Assembly (NCBI RefSeq): GCF_000018325.1
Contig: NC_009922.1
Location: forward strand, 1,674,001 to 1,738,000
Length of the DNA: 64,000 nucleotides
Origin: Alkaliphilus oremlandii OhILAs
Lineage (GTDB): Bacteria > Bacillota > Clostridia > Peptostreptococcales > Natronincolaceae
Direction of reading: 5' to 3'
The number at the start of each line of letters is the position of its first letter. The stretch's first letter is position 1. This document shows positions 8,456-17,197 of the stretch, piece by piece. Both the position numbers and the translations under genes were made by a program. The notes beneath the pieces were generated by a model. It was not told the DNA's origin. It ran no database searches and saw nothing but the letters and a program-made list of their open reading frames with translations.

Positions 8456-9853
8456 TTACACTGGATGAGTTCTTTCCTCTTCATTATATAAGCTCGTTTC
8501 TATCTTATATTTTTTAGCCCACCTGTCCTTAAAAAAGCTTGTTGCCACTTGTGGGAATAATGCATAGGAAAGTACATCTTCTTCTTGCTCCACATACTCT
8601 TTAATCTCTTCCCTTAAAATCTGTAGCTGAGGCTCAATGAGATCGGCTGGTCTGCAAGTAATCGATTCTTCATTTCCAATAATTTTTTTCTTGATATCTT
8701 CATGAATTGGCACCGTGGTTTCACCATAAAGACCTTTGACATAATCCTTTATTTCCTTTGGTACCATCTTATATCTTTCGCCAGTAATCACATTAAATAC
8801 GGCCTGTGTACCCACCATTTGGCTCATTGGCGTCACAAGTGGAGGAAATCCTAAATCTTCTCGAACCATCGGAACTTCCTTTAATACATCTTCGAATTTA
8901 TCCTCTTTACCTTGGGATCTCAGTTGAGATATTAAATTTGATAACATGCCACCTGGAACTTGATATACTAGTGTTTTTGCATCCACTCCTAAAACCTTCG
9001 GATCAATTAGTCCTGATTTCAGATGCTTCTCTTTCATCGGTCTAAAGTATTCAGCAATTTCATTAAGTACCTCTAAGTCCAATCCAGTATCGTATGGCGT
9101 GTCTTTAAGAGATGCCACCAATGGCTCTGTTGGCGGTTGTGATGTTCCTAAAGCTAATGGAGAAATTGCAGTATCTACAACATCTGCACCTGCCTCTATC
9201 GCTTTTAAATAAGTCATGGATGCAATCCCACTGGTATAGTGCGTATGGATTTGAATCGGAACCTTCACTGCTTTCTTTAGCTCTGTAACTAGATCAAAAG
9301 CAACATAGGGTGTTAATATTCCAGACATATCTTTAACGCAAATAGAGCTAGCACCTAAACTTTCCATGTCCTTTGCTTTTTTCACATAATAAGCGATATT
9401 ATGGGCAGGGCTGATGGTATAAGATAATGCACATTGGGCGTGTCCACCCTCCGCCAGGGTAGCTTTCACTGAAGTTTCTAAATTCCTAAGATCATTGAGC
9501 GCATCAAATATCCGTATAATATCGATTCCATTATAGATCGATTTTCTGACAAACTCTGATACAACATCATCAGCATAATGTTTATATCCCAATAGGTTTT
9601 GACCTCTTAACAGCATTTGAAGCTTCGTATTTCGAACGACCTTTCGGATACTTCGTAGCCTCTCCCAAGGATCTTCATTTAAGAATCTTAAACTAGCATC
9701 AAATGTAGCGCCTCCCCACATCTCCAAAGAATGGTATCCGACCTTATCTAGCATCTCAGCAATAGGAAGCATTTCCTCAGTCTTCATTCTGGTTGCAAAT
9801 AAAGATTGATGCGCATCTCTTAAAACTGTTTCAGTAATTTTTAATTTAGTCAC
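8456..9853 (-). CDS. oadA: Carboxytransferase subunit: oxaloacetate decarboxylase alpha / pyruvate carboxylase subunit B, without biotin domain
   Basis: TIM-barrel carboxytransferase moving CO2 between biotin and oxaloacetate/pyruvate. LRDAHQSLFATR (residues 11-22) carries the metal-binding Asp, SICVKDMSG the carbamylated-type Lys, and QIHTHYTSG the metal-binding His pair. At 465 residues the protein ends after the conserved C-terminal helices and lacks the usual biotinyl domain with its MKM motif. No biotin carrier protein, membrane subunit or biotin carboxylase is nearby, so a carrier must be encoded elsewhere. The GTG start follows GGGGTGAT. The gene is alone between two non-coding stretches; physiological direction (decarboxylation or anaplerosis) is unknown. 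Confidence 0.88.
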   Translation of the reverse strand: MTKLKITETVLRDAHQSLFATRMKTEEMLPIAEMLDKVGYHSLEMWGGATFDASLRFLNEDPWERLRSIRKVVRNTKLQMLLRGQNLLGYKHYADDVVSEFVRKSIYNGIDIIRIFDALNDLRNLETSVKATLAEGGHAQCALSYTISPAHNIAYYVKKAKDMESLGASSICVKDMSGILTPYVAFDLVTELKKAVKVPIQIHTHYTSGIASMTYLKAIEAGADVVDTAISPLALGTSQPPTEPLVASLKDTPYDTGLDLEVLNEIAEYFRPMKEKHLKSGLIDPKVLGVDAKTLVYQVPGGMLSNLISQLRSQGKEDKFEDVLKEVPMVREDLGFPPLVTPMSQMVGTQAVFNVITGERYKMVPKEIKDYVKGLYGETTVPIHEDIKKKIIGNEESITCRPADLIEPQLQILREEIKEYVEQEEDVLSYALFPQVATSFFKDRWAKKYKIETSLYNEEERTHPV

Positions 9854-9949
9854 TAGATCACCCCTATCATATATTAAAAAACTATTAGGTAGAATTGATA
9901 TATTTTTATCAATTTTCCTATGGTATTCTATATAAGTAGAAAAAACCCT

Positions 9950-10519
9950 TTATTTATTTTTTTCTATAAAAACTATAATTGGAGGATTATTCATATGATT
10001 CGTATAATTGGATTCTATCACTGTAATCTCCTCTTTGGGAATTCCTTTTAAAAAATCTAAAACTGCTTCTTTTTCTTCTTTACCTCCTTCGTGTCCATAA
10101 TATATAATAATAGATATGATGCCGCCAGGCTTTAAAAGCTGAATCATGTGAGAAATCGCTTTTATCGTAGTTTTTGGTCTGGTAATTATTGCGGGATCAC
10201 CTTTAGGCAAATATCCTAGATTAAACATTACAACATCCACTAATCCTTCAATGTATTGATTAATATTTTCATGTCCATCATTGATCAGTTGAATATCATA
10301 TCCCTTTAAATGATGTTCAGTGATTTTCTCTTTCGTATTCCGTAATGCAATTTCTTGGACATCAAATGAATAAACTTTACCACTGATCCCAACCGATCTT
10401 GCTAAAAATACAGTGTCATTGCCATTTCCCATAGTAGCATCAATCGCAATATTTCCTTGTTTAATTTTTTCCTTTAAAATAATTTGAACAAAATTTGTAA
10501 CTCTCGTAAGTAGACTCAA
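9950..10519 (-). CDS. mnmM: Class I SAM-dependent methyltransferase, YtqB/MnmM family
   Basis: Small methyltransferase of 189 residues. The SAM-binding motif IDATMGNGNDTVFLA (about 27-41) and NLGYLPKGD (about 99-107) match the YtqB family, recently assigned in Bacillus as the tRNA enzyme that completes 5-methylaminomethyl-2-thiouridine. Assignment to that reaction is by family resemblance. The start codon is TTG with AAAGGA eight bases upstream. A short AT-only inverted repeat (9893-9914) follows the gene but lacks a clear U-tail. Confidence 0.82.
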   Translation of the reverse strand: MSLLTRVTNFVQIILKEKIKQGNIAIDATMGNGNDTVFLARSVGISGKVYSFDVQEIALRNTKEKITEHHLKGYDIQLINDGHENINQYIEGLVDVVMFNLGYLPKGDPAIITRPKTTIKAISHMIQLLKPGGIISIIIYYGHEGGKEEKEAVLDFLKGIPKEEITVIESNYTNHMNNPPIIVFIEKNK

Positions 10520-10605
10520 GTGAACATTCCTTTCTTAAATGTTTCTATTCTATTAAATACCCAGCAACCATCTTATTACTCGGATGAGATATTTAATTTA
10601 TGATA

Positions 10606-10971
10606 TTATTTAACTCTATGTTTGCATTTTACTGAAAAAAAGCGCTGAATATCACATATCTCTAAGCCATTCTCGTTTTTTATCATCGCACTACTGAATG
10701 CGTTCATCCATAAATAATTTAAGACTGTCCTTAATAAACCATCTTCTAATTCCATATCTCTTTTTTCTGGTCGTATAACTAACTCATGGATTACAGGAAT
10801 GGAACTTTCATCGATCTCGACGATGGCATGTCCTAAAATAAGGCTTCCTTCTATTGCTGCAAAATAGATTTTTGTCGTAGTATTTTCATATTCTTCTATT
10901 CTAGCACTTATCTCCTCATATCCTATAAAATTGCAAAGTTCTTCTTTTTCCACTTTTTTTATCATGATCAC
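10606..10971 (-). CDS. GNAT-like acetyltransferase of unknown substrate
   Basis: A roughly 121-residue protein. The middle contains LILGHAIVEI followed by IHELVIRPEKRDMELEDGLLRTVLNYL, which has the strand-turn-helix arrangement of GNAT motif A, although the acetyl-CoA loop is not the classic Q/RxxGxG/A. I prefer the GTG start, which has GGGGAG eight bases upstream; a TTG start 18 codons earlier has no ribosome binding site. The C-terminus (FFSVKCKHRVK) is basic. Between mnmM and a pseudouridine synthase gene; the substrate is unknown and the family call is moderate. Confidence 0.6.
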   Translation of the reverse strand: MIMIKKVEKEELCNFIGYEEISARIEEYENTTTKIYFAAIEGSLILGHAIVEIDESSIPVIHELVIRPEKRDMELEDGLLRTVLNYLWMNAFSSAMIKNENGLEICDIQRFFSVKCKHRVK

Positions 10972-11030
10972 TGCTCTATCTCCCCAATCTGTTGATGCTA
11001 TTGTTAAAGTATAGATATATTCCAATAGAT

Positions 11031-11073
11031 CATAAGAAAAGCTTTTATTCTAAAGACCAAAGCTTTTCTTATG
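11031..11073 (-). terminator. Intrinsic terminator after the pseudouridine synthase gene
   Basis: 15-bp perfect stem (11031-11045 with 11059-11073) and 13-base loop, containing AAAAGCTTT, placed five bases after the stop codon of the pseudouridine synthase gene. Confidence 0.8.
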
Positions 11074-11077
11074 CATC

Positions 11078-11782
11078 TTATAATTGTTTCAAATAAGCGA
11101 TCTCTCTTTCCGTAAAATATCTCCAATTTCCAACATCTAGGTTTCCTAAATGAATTCTACCCATAGCAATTCTCTTCAGTTCAACAACGGGATGACCAAT
11201 AGCCTCACACATTTTTCTTACCTGACGATTTTTACCTTCTCTAATTCGAACCTCAACTAATGTATGCTGATTGATCTCTTTTAATATCTTAATCTTAGCT
11301 GGTGCCGTAATATAGTCTTCAATTTTCAAACCATTCTCAAATGCTTCTAAGGCTTCCTTCGTCGGTATTCCTTTCACCTTTGCAATATATACCTTTTCGA
11401 CCTTAAACTTAGGGTGCGTCAATTTATAGGTCAGTTCCCCATCATTGGTTAGTATCAGTAATCCAGAGGTATTATAATCCAATCTACCTACCGGAAAAAT
11501 TCGATAAGGTACATCTACTAGATCTGTAACCTTCTTGCGGTTAAATTGCTCTGATACGGTTGTAACATATCCTGTAGGCTTATTTAACAGAATATATACT
11601 TTGCGTTCCTGCAATATGATATCCTTATTATCTACGGAAATTTTATCTATATCTAAATCTACCTTATATCCCATTTCAGTGATGATATTTCCATTGACCT
11701 TAACTCTACCACTACTTATTAATTCTTCACTTTTTCTTCTGGAAGCAACGCCATTTGCAGCTAAAAACTTCTGTAGTCTCAT
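11078..11782 (-). CDS. rluB: 23S/16S rRNA pseudouridine synthase, RsuA/RluB family
   Basis: An N-terminal S4 RNA-binding domain (MRLQKFLAANGVASRRKSEELI) is followed by the RsuA-type catalytic domain with the nucleophilic Asp in GRLDYNTSGLL (about residue 102) and NRQVRKMCEAIGHPV near the C-terminus. 234 residues. RluB modifies 23S rRNA near position 2605; the Firmicute member next to scpB is usually this type, though RsuA cannot be excluded. The ATG follows GAGGTGG. Last gene of a run that starts with the two-gene flavin oxidoreductase. Confidence 0.88.
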   Translation of the reverse strand: MRLQKFLAANGVASRRKSEELISSGRVKVNGNIITEMGYKVDLDIDKISVDNKDIILQERKVYILLNKPTGYVTTVSEQFNRKKVTDLVDVPYRIFPVGRLDYNTSGLLILTNDGELTYKLTHPKFKVEKVYIAKVKGIPTKEALEAFENGLKIEDYITAPAKIKILKEINQHTLVEVRIREGKNRQVRKMCEAIGHPVVELKRIAMGRIHLGNLDVGNWRYFTEREIAYLKQL

Positions 11783-11812
11783 CTATTCCACCTCATCATT
11801 TGTCTTCTAATA

Positions 11813-13093
11813 CTATTTTAATCGTTCAGAGTAAATATTCAATAGATTTAATCTTTTTAGTTTTAATTTTATAATCTCTGTATCCGTGGTATATAGATTC
11901 AATTCTTTCATTCTTTTGAAATAATCCGATCCAGCAAATGTGAATCTTTCTTTTAACCCCTCTTGATGATGAATTCTTTCATTTGCATAGGATATCAAAT
12001 CTCCGGAGGCAATATCTACTGGAAGTTGTAACAACGGAATTCCTAGAGAGGCTCTAATGCTATTATGCCCAGCCAAACTACCTGTTACAATTGCCTCTGT
12101 ATGCCCTACAAAGAGTCCAGATTTCTCTCCTGCACAAAATAGATTTTCGATTCCTTCAACTTTCATCATATTGTCCCTAGGAGCCACAGAGAGATATCGA
12201 ATAGAGTTACCGATTCCTCCTGAATATGGATCTTCATATTTTGCATTTTCTAGTCCCTTTAATTTTCTAAGTTTTTCTAGGGGATAAAATGGCATCATCA
12301 GTTTTGCATGACCCGTATCCAGTAAAATCACATTCTCCGCGTATTCTTTTAATGCATATTGTTGGCAAACTTTCATTTCTAATTTACTCATATTGATATC
12401 TTCTTTCGGTAGAGAAATTACGACGACACCTTTCTCGTTCAGCTCTTGTCTTAATTCTTCCGATAATGAATCTTTATTTAGTTTACAGGAGCCACTGAAT
12501 GCACCATATTGACCATTTGCTCTTAATCCCAGAATATCTTCTACGCCAGCTCTTTGGCTTAAGCTGATTCTAGGACCAAAAGAGGGGCATCTCAAAACGC
12601 ACATAGCACAGCCGTTTCCGTATTTAATGCAGTTTCCCATAGGACCTGTAGAGCCTGTTGTTTCTATAAATATATCTCCTTCAAAGGTATTATTGTTCTG
12701 ACATTTGATCGCCGTTATGCGATTGTTTATTTTAACGATATCGACAATTCTATGATTTAAATATAAATGAATTCCCATGGCTTCTAATAATTTTCGAACT
12801 GTATTTTCAATGATGGATACATCATATAGACTGGAATGCTTATGCCCAGGAAAATCAAGGTTTCTATGTCTAGAGCATTGATCAGTTATTTCAAATAGCT
12901 CTGGTGCACCTAATAGTATCGTCTCCTCAGCCGCCGTATATCTACCGTTGTTTCGCATAATTCCACCTACATTGCCTAAACCTAGCAGCATATCTGTTCT
13001 TTCGAAGAGATGGACTTCACCACCTGCTTTTTTTGCAGTTATAGCTGCTGCACATCCTGCCCATCCACCACCTACAATTATAACTTTTGCCAT
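11813..13093 (-). CDS. FAD-dependent oxidoreductase, partner of the adjacent reductase
   Basis: A 426-residue flavoprotein. The N-terminus has VIIVGGGWAGCAAAITAKKAGGEVHLFE (FAD ADP-binding fold), and the C-terminal GIENLFCAGEKSGLFVGHTEA resembles the GidA/TrmFO family closing motif. In the middle is a cluster CAMCVLRC (about residues 165-172) that could ligate a metal or act in redox chemistry. I start at MAKVIIV, preceded by GGAGGGGG; the longer frame runs into the previous gene. The start is 17 bases after the stop of a ferredoxin-NADP reductase-like gene. The pair probably forms one NAD(P)H-dependent enzyme; its substrate is unknown. It is not a normal TrmFO, which lacks this partner. Confidence 0.75.
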   Translation of the reverse strand: MAKVIIVGGGWAGCAAAITAKKAGGEVHLFERTDMLLGLGNVGGIMRNNGRYTAAEETILLGAPELFEITDQCSRHRNLDFPGHKHSSLYDVSIIENTVRKLLEAMGIHLYLNHRIVDIVKINNRITAIKCQNNNTFEGDIFIETTGSTGPMGNCIKYGNGCAMCVLRCPSFGPRISLSQRAGVEDILGLRANGQYGAFSGSCKLNKDSLSEELRQELNEKGVVVISLPKEDINMSKLEMKVCQQYALKEYAENVILLDTGHAKLMMPFYPLEKLRKLKGLENAKYEDPYSGGIGNSIRYLSVAPRDNMMKVEGIENLFCAGEKSGLFVGHTEAIVTGSLAGHNSIRASLGIPLLQLPVDIASGDLISYANERIHHQEGLKERFTFAGSDYFKRMKELNLYTTDTEIIKLKLKRLNLLNIYSERLK

Positions 13094-13110
13094 TTTAATA
13101 CCCCCTCCTG

Positions 13111-14037
13111 CTATTCTACTTTTTGAGCTTTGCAAGTTCTAATCCATATTCCAAATTCATCTTTCTGGGCACAAGCGCCGCAAATTCCTTCACCACAGCA
13201 TATCACATTATTATTTGTCGTTACTATTTTCGTATTCTGTGGTTTTTCTATATTCCTTATGATTTTGTTTTGTAATGTATCGGAGCCTCCTATAAATACT
13301 AAATCATATTTATTTTTCTCCATTAAATCTCTGCAAAAAATAGCAACTTCATCCGATACCATATCGATTTCTTTTATAGATTCTAAATTAAAATAATCAC
13401 TTATATAATTATGCTCACCAGCTCTCTTGTTCACGATAATATCTAAATCATTTTTGTTTTTAAGTAACTGTCTTATCGCTGGAATAGTAGGTGCTTGGGC
13501 GATTCCCCTCGCAATCACTAAGCACTTGCTCTCCTCCGTTGTTTTAAGATGCTCAAGGCCAAATATGCCATTCCAATAAGGACCTCTTATAATCAGATGA
13601 TCTCCCGCATTCATAATTTTTTGACTTTTAATGCCTCGTACTTCTATAGCAACAACTATGGTAGCGGTTTTTTCATCAGAATCCATAATCGATATTGGAA
13701 TGTCAAAGTAATAATCACTAAATTTATTTCTTACGAAAATATAGGATCCCGGTTGCTTTAATAATCGAGCTAAATGTTTATGAACCTTCAACGATAAAAC
13801 CATGGTATTATCCATAACTTCTTTAGTTAATATGGCTACCTCTTGAGATAAACGAGTATCCTTTCTCTTATTATTAAAAAAACAGAAGTCATTATATATG
13901 CAAACGCCCATCCAATTACAATCACAATAACTTTTTCCCTGTAGTTGTGTACATGTAATACAATTATTCTCTTCAGCTAAATAACAAGGGCAGTATTCAC
14001 TTCCTGCATCAATACATTTCCATCTGTTTAGTCCCAT
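13111..14037 (-). CDS. FNR-like FAD/NAD-binding reductase subunit with Cys-rich N-terminus (PyrK/sulfide dehydrogenase-like)
   Basis: A 308-residue protein in three parts. Residues 1-52 hold nine cysteines in irregular spacing (C8, 16, 18, 26, 29, 38, 40, 46, 52), an extension not usual for the family. The middle is a flavin reductase fold: a beta-barrel, then LVIARGIAQAPTIPAIRQLL, as in PyrK-type subunits. The C-terminus has CCGEGICGACAQ and a final TCKAQ, the four-cysteine pattern of a [2Fe-2S] site. It should pass electrons from NAD(P)H to the neighbouring flavoprotein. The ATG has AAGGAGG upstream. A 23-bp dyad lies about 70 bases before the start. Confidence 0.75.
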   Translation of the reverse strand: MGLNRWKCIDAGSEYCPCYLAEENNCITCTQLQGKSYCDCNWMGVCIYNDFCFFNNKRKDTRLSQEVAILTKEVMDNTMVLSLKVHKHLARLLKQPGSYIFVRNKFSDYYFDIPISIMDSDEKTATIVVAIEVRGIKSQKIMNAGDHLIIRGPYWNGIFGLEHLKTTEESKCLVIARGIAQAPTIPAIRQLLKNKNDLDIIVNKRAGEHNYISDYFNLESIKEIDMVSDEVAIFCRDLMEKNKYDLVFIGGSDTLQNKIIRNIEKPQNTKIVTTNNNVICCGEGICGACAQKDEFGIWIRTCKAQKVE

Positions 14038-14104
14038 GTAATGACCGACCTCCTTAAAATCAATTTATTTCAAACCATTGCAAATAATTTAAAGACTTGC
14101 ACCC

Positions 14105-14127
14105 TGTATCAAATTCAATATGGTACA
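14105..14127. promoter_or_regulatory. 23-bp dyad, possible operator of the oxidoreductase-rluB operon
   Basis: TGTATCAAATT-C-AATATGGTACA: the two 11-base halves match at nine positions as inverted repeats. It lies in the leader region upstream of the Cys-rich reductase gene and could bind a dimeric repressor. I do not recognise the binding consensus. Confidence 0.45.
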
Positions 14128-14216
14128 AATCTGCCCAATAGTCCAACCGGCTTTTAAACTTTACATATTACTAGAATATTTTTTTATTAAAATTATGTTA
14201 CTAATTTAATACGAAT

Positions 14217-14266
14217 AAAAAACATAAACCCCTAATATAGCTTTAGATTAAGGATTTATGTTTTTT
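14217..14266 (-). terminator. Intrinsic terminator after the D,D-carboxypeptidase gene
   Basis: Arms AAAAAACATAAACCC and GGATTTATGTTTTTT pair with one G-T wobble around a loop of about 20 bases, ten bases past the stop codon of the carboxypeptidase gene. Confidence 0.75.
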
Positions 14267-14276
14267 GATAATGTAT

Positions 14277-15392
14277 TTAATTTTGTTTTATAAATAAATT
14301 TTTTATTTTTTCTCTAATTGTTATTCTTTCTACAGATTCATCTATAATTAGATCAGTGGTTCCAAGAATTTTTCCATCTAAATATGTAACCATTGTCCCG
14401 ATTTTACTGCCCTTTTCTAATGGTGCCTCTAAAGTATCCGGAGCATTGATTACTGTCAGTAGCCTTTCTAATTCCCCTTCACTTAGAGGTACGATTAGCC
14501 CTCTGTTCGGTTTTATAAACACTGTATTCTTCTTTCCATTCAATACTTTCATGCTTGTAATGACTTGTTCCTCCGTAAAAATATGATGCGGTCGGTACCG
14601 CTTAAAACCTTCATCCAATAGTTTTTTATTTGTATCGAACCAATTATAATCATCTAATGTAATACTTATAAACTGCATGCCTTCTCTACTAGCAGATGAT
14701 ACTAAGCACCTTCCAGATCTTGTGGTGTATCCAGTTTTTACACCGTCTCCACCCTCACATATTTCTAGCCCTATGTTTTTATTGGCAAAATGCTTATATT
14801 CATTTCTATCTGCTGTCCAGAACTTAGTTTTTACAACTTCTTTAAATACACTATTCTTCAATGCTTCCCGAGTAATTAAAGCTAAATCATAAGCTGTTGT
14901 ATAGTGATTTTCATGGTGCAAGCCATGAGGGTTGGTAAAATTTGTATTCTTTGCACCGATTTTATTTGCTCTTTCATTCATCAGATCTGCAAATGCTTCG
15001 ATGGACCCCGACACTTCATATGCAATGGCTGCTGCTGCATCGTTTCCTGACCGTAGCATTAATCCGTATACTAAGTCTATCGCCTTCACTTCCTCGTTAG
15101 CTCTTAAGTATATAGAAGAACCTTCAATCCCTTGGGCATTTTGGTTGATCTTCACTCTTTTTTCTAAAGGAATATTCTCAATTGCCAATAAAGCAGTCAT
15201 AATTTTAGTTGTGCTGGCCATAGGTAGTTTTAAATGCATATTTTTTTCATATAAAATTCTTCCTGTTTCTACATCCATAACGATGGCTGACTTTCCTCCG
15301 GTCTGTATATTTTTCATCTTCTCTTGACCATAGGATGGATTCGCCATTAACATCATAAAAATTATTATAAAACAAAAAACTCTTTCCCGCAT
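14277..15392 (-). CDS. D-alanyl-D-alanine carboxypeptidase (penicillin-binding protein 5 family)
   Basis: Secreted or membrane-anchored enzyme that trims the terminal D-Ala from peptidoglycan stem peptides. The signal segment (VFCFIIIFMMLMANPSYG) is followed by the three active-site motifs in order: STTK (SxxK), SGND (SxN) and KTGYT (KTG). A C-terminal beta-rich domain follows. I start at MRERVFCF, which has AGAGGTGA upstream; 14 extra codons in the open frame have no site. A second paralogue at 20.4 kb has a sporulation promoter, so this copy is more likely the vegetative or a different-stage enzyme. It stands between two terminators. Confidence 0.9.
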   Translation of the reverse strand: MRERVFCFIIIFMMLMANPSYGQEKMKNIQTGGKSAIVMDVETGRILYEKNMHLKLPMASTTKIMTALLAIENIPLEKRVKINQNAQGIEGSSIYLRANEEVKAIDLVYGLMLRSGNDAAAAIAYEVSGSIEAFADLMNERANKIGAKNTNFTNPHGLHHENHYTTAYDLALITREALKNSVFKEVVKTKFWTADRNEYKHFANKNIGLEICEGGDGVKTGYTTRSGRCLVSSASREGMQFISITLDDYNWFDTNKKLLDEGFKRYRPHHIFTEEQVITSMKVLNGKKNTVFIKPNRGLIVPLSEGELERLLTVINAPDTLEAPLEKGSKIGTMVTYLDGKILGTTDLIIDESVERITIREKIKNLFIKQN

Positions 15393-15476
15393 ATTTTCAC
15401 CTCTTAAAACAATTTTATGGAGCCTTATGAACATTATTAGTATTTACAATATTACAGGAATCATTCTTTGCATAAA

Positions 15477-15508
15477 AAAATAAGTAAAATTTACAATTTA
15501 CTTATTTT
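15477..15508 (-). terminator. Intrinsic terminator after the MazG-like gene
   Basis: 12-bp AT-rich stem (15477-15488 and 15497-15508) with 8-base loop and a U-rich tail on the minus strand, twelve bases beyond the stop of the MazG-like gene. Confidence 0.65.
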
Positions 15509-15519
15509 CGATCCATAAA

Positions 15520-15918
15520 CTATTCATATTTTATTTCACAACCAAATTCTTTGGCCAATTTTTCAGCATCCTTTACATCGTCTTCACTCCAGATAGACCA
15601 TCCACCTTTTAAAATTCCATTTACATAGATTTCTACTTTATCGTTTTTAAATATCATGATCTTTTCATTTCTTTTTTGCATCTGTTTAATTTGACTATTC
15701 ACTGCATCAATAGGATCTACATTTAAAACCTTCATTGCAATAAACAAGCAAGACATGGCATCCTGAAGTTCTCGTTTGGCTTTATCAATATCACCTTTCA
15801 TTAGAGCCTTTAAAGACTCAGCAACTTCTTCATTTAAATGACTTACTGCAGTTTTAGGGTCATGAGTCGTATATTTTCTATTTTCCCATATATTCTCTAT
15901 CGCTGTCCGTATATCCAT
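15520..15918 (-). CDS. MazG-like nucleotide pyrophosphohydrolase domain protein
   Basis: 132 residues. The segment HLNEEVAESLKALMKGD with later ELQDAMSCLFIAM has the EExxE...ExxD arrangement of the all-alpha NTP pyrophosphohydrolase (MazG) fold that binds Mg2+ and cleaves NTPs to NMP and pyrophosphate. After about residue 95 comes a second small piece (IYVNGILKGGWSIWS... FGCEIKYE) that is not part of the core fold and may be a binding module. Start ATG with GGGGGAG upstream. It stands alone between terminators; substrate unknown, probably house-cleaning of nucleotides. Confidence 0.75.
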   Translation of the reverse strand: MDIRTAIENIWENRKYTTHDPKTAVSHLNEEVAESLKALMKGDIDKAKRELQDAMSCLFIAMKVLNVDPIDAVNSQIKQMQKRNEKIMIFKNDKVEIYVNGILKGGWSIWSEDDVKDAEKLAKEFGCEIKYE

Positions 15919-15987
15919 CAGTACTCCCCCTTGTATCGTTGTTTATACTCATATTATATACTTTTAATATCATTCTATCAAATAAAA

Positions 15988-16007
15988 AGAGGACTAATGC
16001 GTCCTCT
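15988..16007 (-). terminator. Intrinsic terminator overlapping the gerW stop codon
   Basis: AGAGGAC (15988-15994) and GTCCTCT (16001-16007) form a 7-bp GC-rich stem with a six-base loop, followed on the minus strand by TTTTTATT. The stop codon of gerW overlaps the stem. Confidence 0.8.
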
Positions 16008-16452
16008 ATTCAAAACTAATCATTTCACTGTCAGTGGGTTTTAATTTATTATCTTTGCTAAATACAGCCTGTATACTATTGATCATCTTTGGCGCCGAAT
16101 TAATGATATTATCCACCAGATTTGCGTTCTGGTCGACAGACATCAGTTTCATTTGACCATTGCCAACTACCATGAAAGCAACGGGCTGTACGGAAACACC
16201 AGCACCAGCACCACCTGCAAATGGAAATTTATCCTTTACCAACTTTCCATTCTCATCTTCTTTTTTATTTTTTCTAATTTCTGTGTATTCTCCACCACCA
16301 GATGCAAAACCAAAAGATACTTTTGAAATTGGTATGATGACACTTCCATCGGGAGATTCTACAGCATCTCCTACAATCGTATTGACATCCACCATCTCTT
16401 TAATACTTTCCATTGTAGTCTTCATCAGAGCTTCTATCGGATGATCACTCAT
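16006..16452 (-). CDS. gerW: Spore protein GerW (YtfJ)
   Basis: 149-residue forespore protein of the YtfJ family, needed for normal germination in Bacillus. HPIEALMKTTMESIKEMVDVNTIVGD and VIIPISKVSFGFASGGGE match the family start, and GGAGAGVSVQPVAFMVV is its central Gly/Ala-rich signature. I start at MSDHPIE; three more codons are open upstream. The start is next to the stop of the DUF2953 gene, the same pairing as ytfI-ytfJ in Bacillus. A sigma-F-like promoter lies before the upstream gene. Confidence 0.9.
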   Translation of the reverse strand: MSDHPIEALMKTTMESIKEMVDVNTIVGDAVESPDGSVIIPISKVSFGFASGGGEYTEIRKNKKEDENGKLVKDKFPFAGGAGAGVSVQPVAFMVVGNGQMKLMSVDQNANLVDNIINSAPKMINSIQAVFSKDNKLKPTDSEMISFE

Positions 16453-16453
16453 T

Positions 16454-17080
16454 TTACACACCGTCCCTTTTTTGTACTATTAAAGTTTTTAATCCTGCAT
16501 TTATAATATTGCCTAGTTTAATGCTAAATATACAATGAAACGATGTGTTCAAAATCTCTTTTCCATAGTTTGGCGCCACATTGATATGAGCATCCTTAGG
16601 TTGATGACGGCTCCGATATAAGGCTGTCATTAAATAAGATTTCATCATCCAAATAAATCCCGTAATCATTGCGGTTTCATAAGCATCACCAACGCCGAGC
16701 TCTGTTGTCCAGTATATCCGATGTATGATGATCTTTTTTTGAATACTTACTATAAATGTTGTGTATTTTAAATAAATTTTTTTATATTTTTTATACATAT
16801 TTTGCAACTCATGCAGATTGATTACAGATTTATTATTTGCTATATTTTTTAGATTTTTTCCTCTTCCTATCTTTTGATTAAATTTTAATGCTGGAATATT
16901 GTCTCTTCCTGTAACAATATCAATAAAAGGAATATGGATATTATAGTTCATTATCCCATAAAATCCTTTCAAGTGCATATTGATTTTATGATCCTTACCA
17001 CATTTATTTATACGCATCTCTATAATAAAATCAGAAAAAAATAGGATAACCAATATAATTCCTATTATTAAAATAATCAT
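16454..17080 (-). CDS. DUF2953 membrane protein (YtfI-like)
   Basis: 208 residues with one N-terminal membrane segment (MIILIIGIILVILFFSDFII) and a soluble basic rest containing WTTELGVGDAYETAMITGFIW, a hallmark of DUF2953. Function is unknown; in Bacillus the homologue ytfI is paired with ytfJ and expressed in the forespore. Here it directly precedes gerW with overlapping junction (stop and start two bases apart). Its start has GAGGAG upstream, and a sigma-F/G-like promoter is about 35 bases further. Confidence 0.82.
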   Translation of the reverse strand: MIILIIGIILVILFFSDFIIEMRINKCGKDHKINMHLKGFYGIMNYNIHIPFIDIVTGRDNIPALKFNQKIGRGKNLKNIANNKSVINLHELQNMYKKYKKIYLKYTTFIVSIQKKIIIHRIYWTTELGVGDAYETAMITGFIWMMKSYLMTALYRSRHQPKDAHINVAPNYGKEILNTSFHCIFSIKLGNIINAGLKTLIVQKRDGV

Positions 17081-17111
17081 TTTATCAAACTCCTCGTTTT
17101 CACCTTACTTT

Positions 17112-17140
17112 TATTTTTACCACTTTTTTGTAAGTTAGAC
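17112..17140 (-). promoter_or_regulatory. Candidate sigma-F/sigma-G promoter of the ytfI-gerW pair
   Basis: The -10 box GGTAAAAATA (17112-17121) fits the sigma-F consensus GGnnAnAnTA completely. GTCTA at 17136-17140 could be the -35 box, one mismatch and a slightly short 14-base spacer. Its position suits forespore expression of gerW. Confidence 0.45.
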
Positions 17141-17197
17141 CTATAAATTCAAACTATTCCAGATCGCATTTTAGGCAGAACTTTTAATAAAAATATA

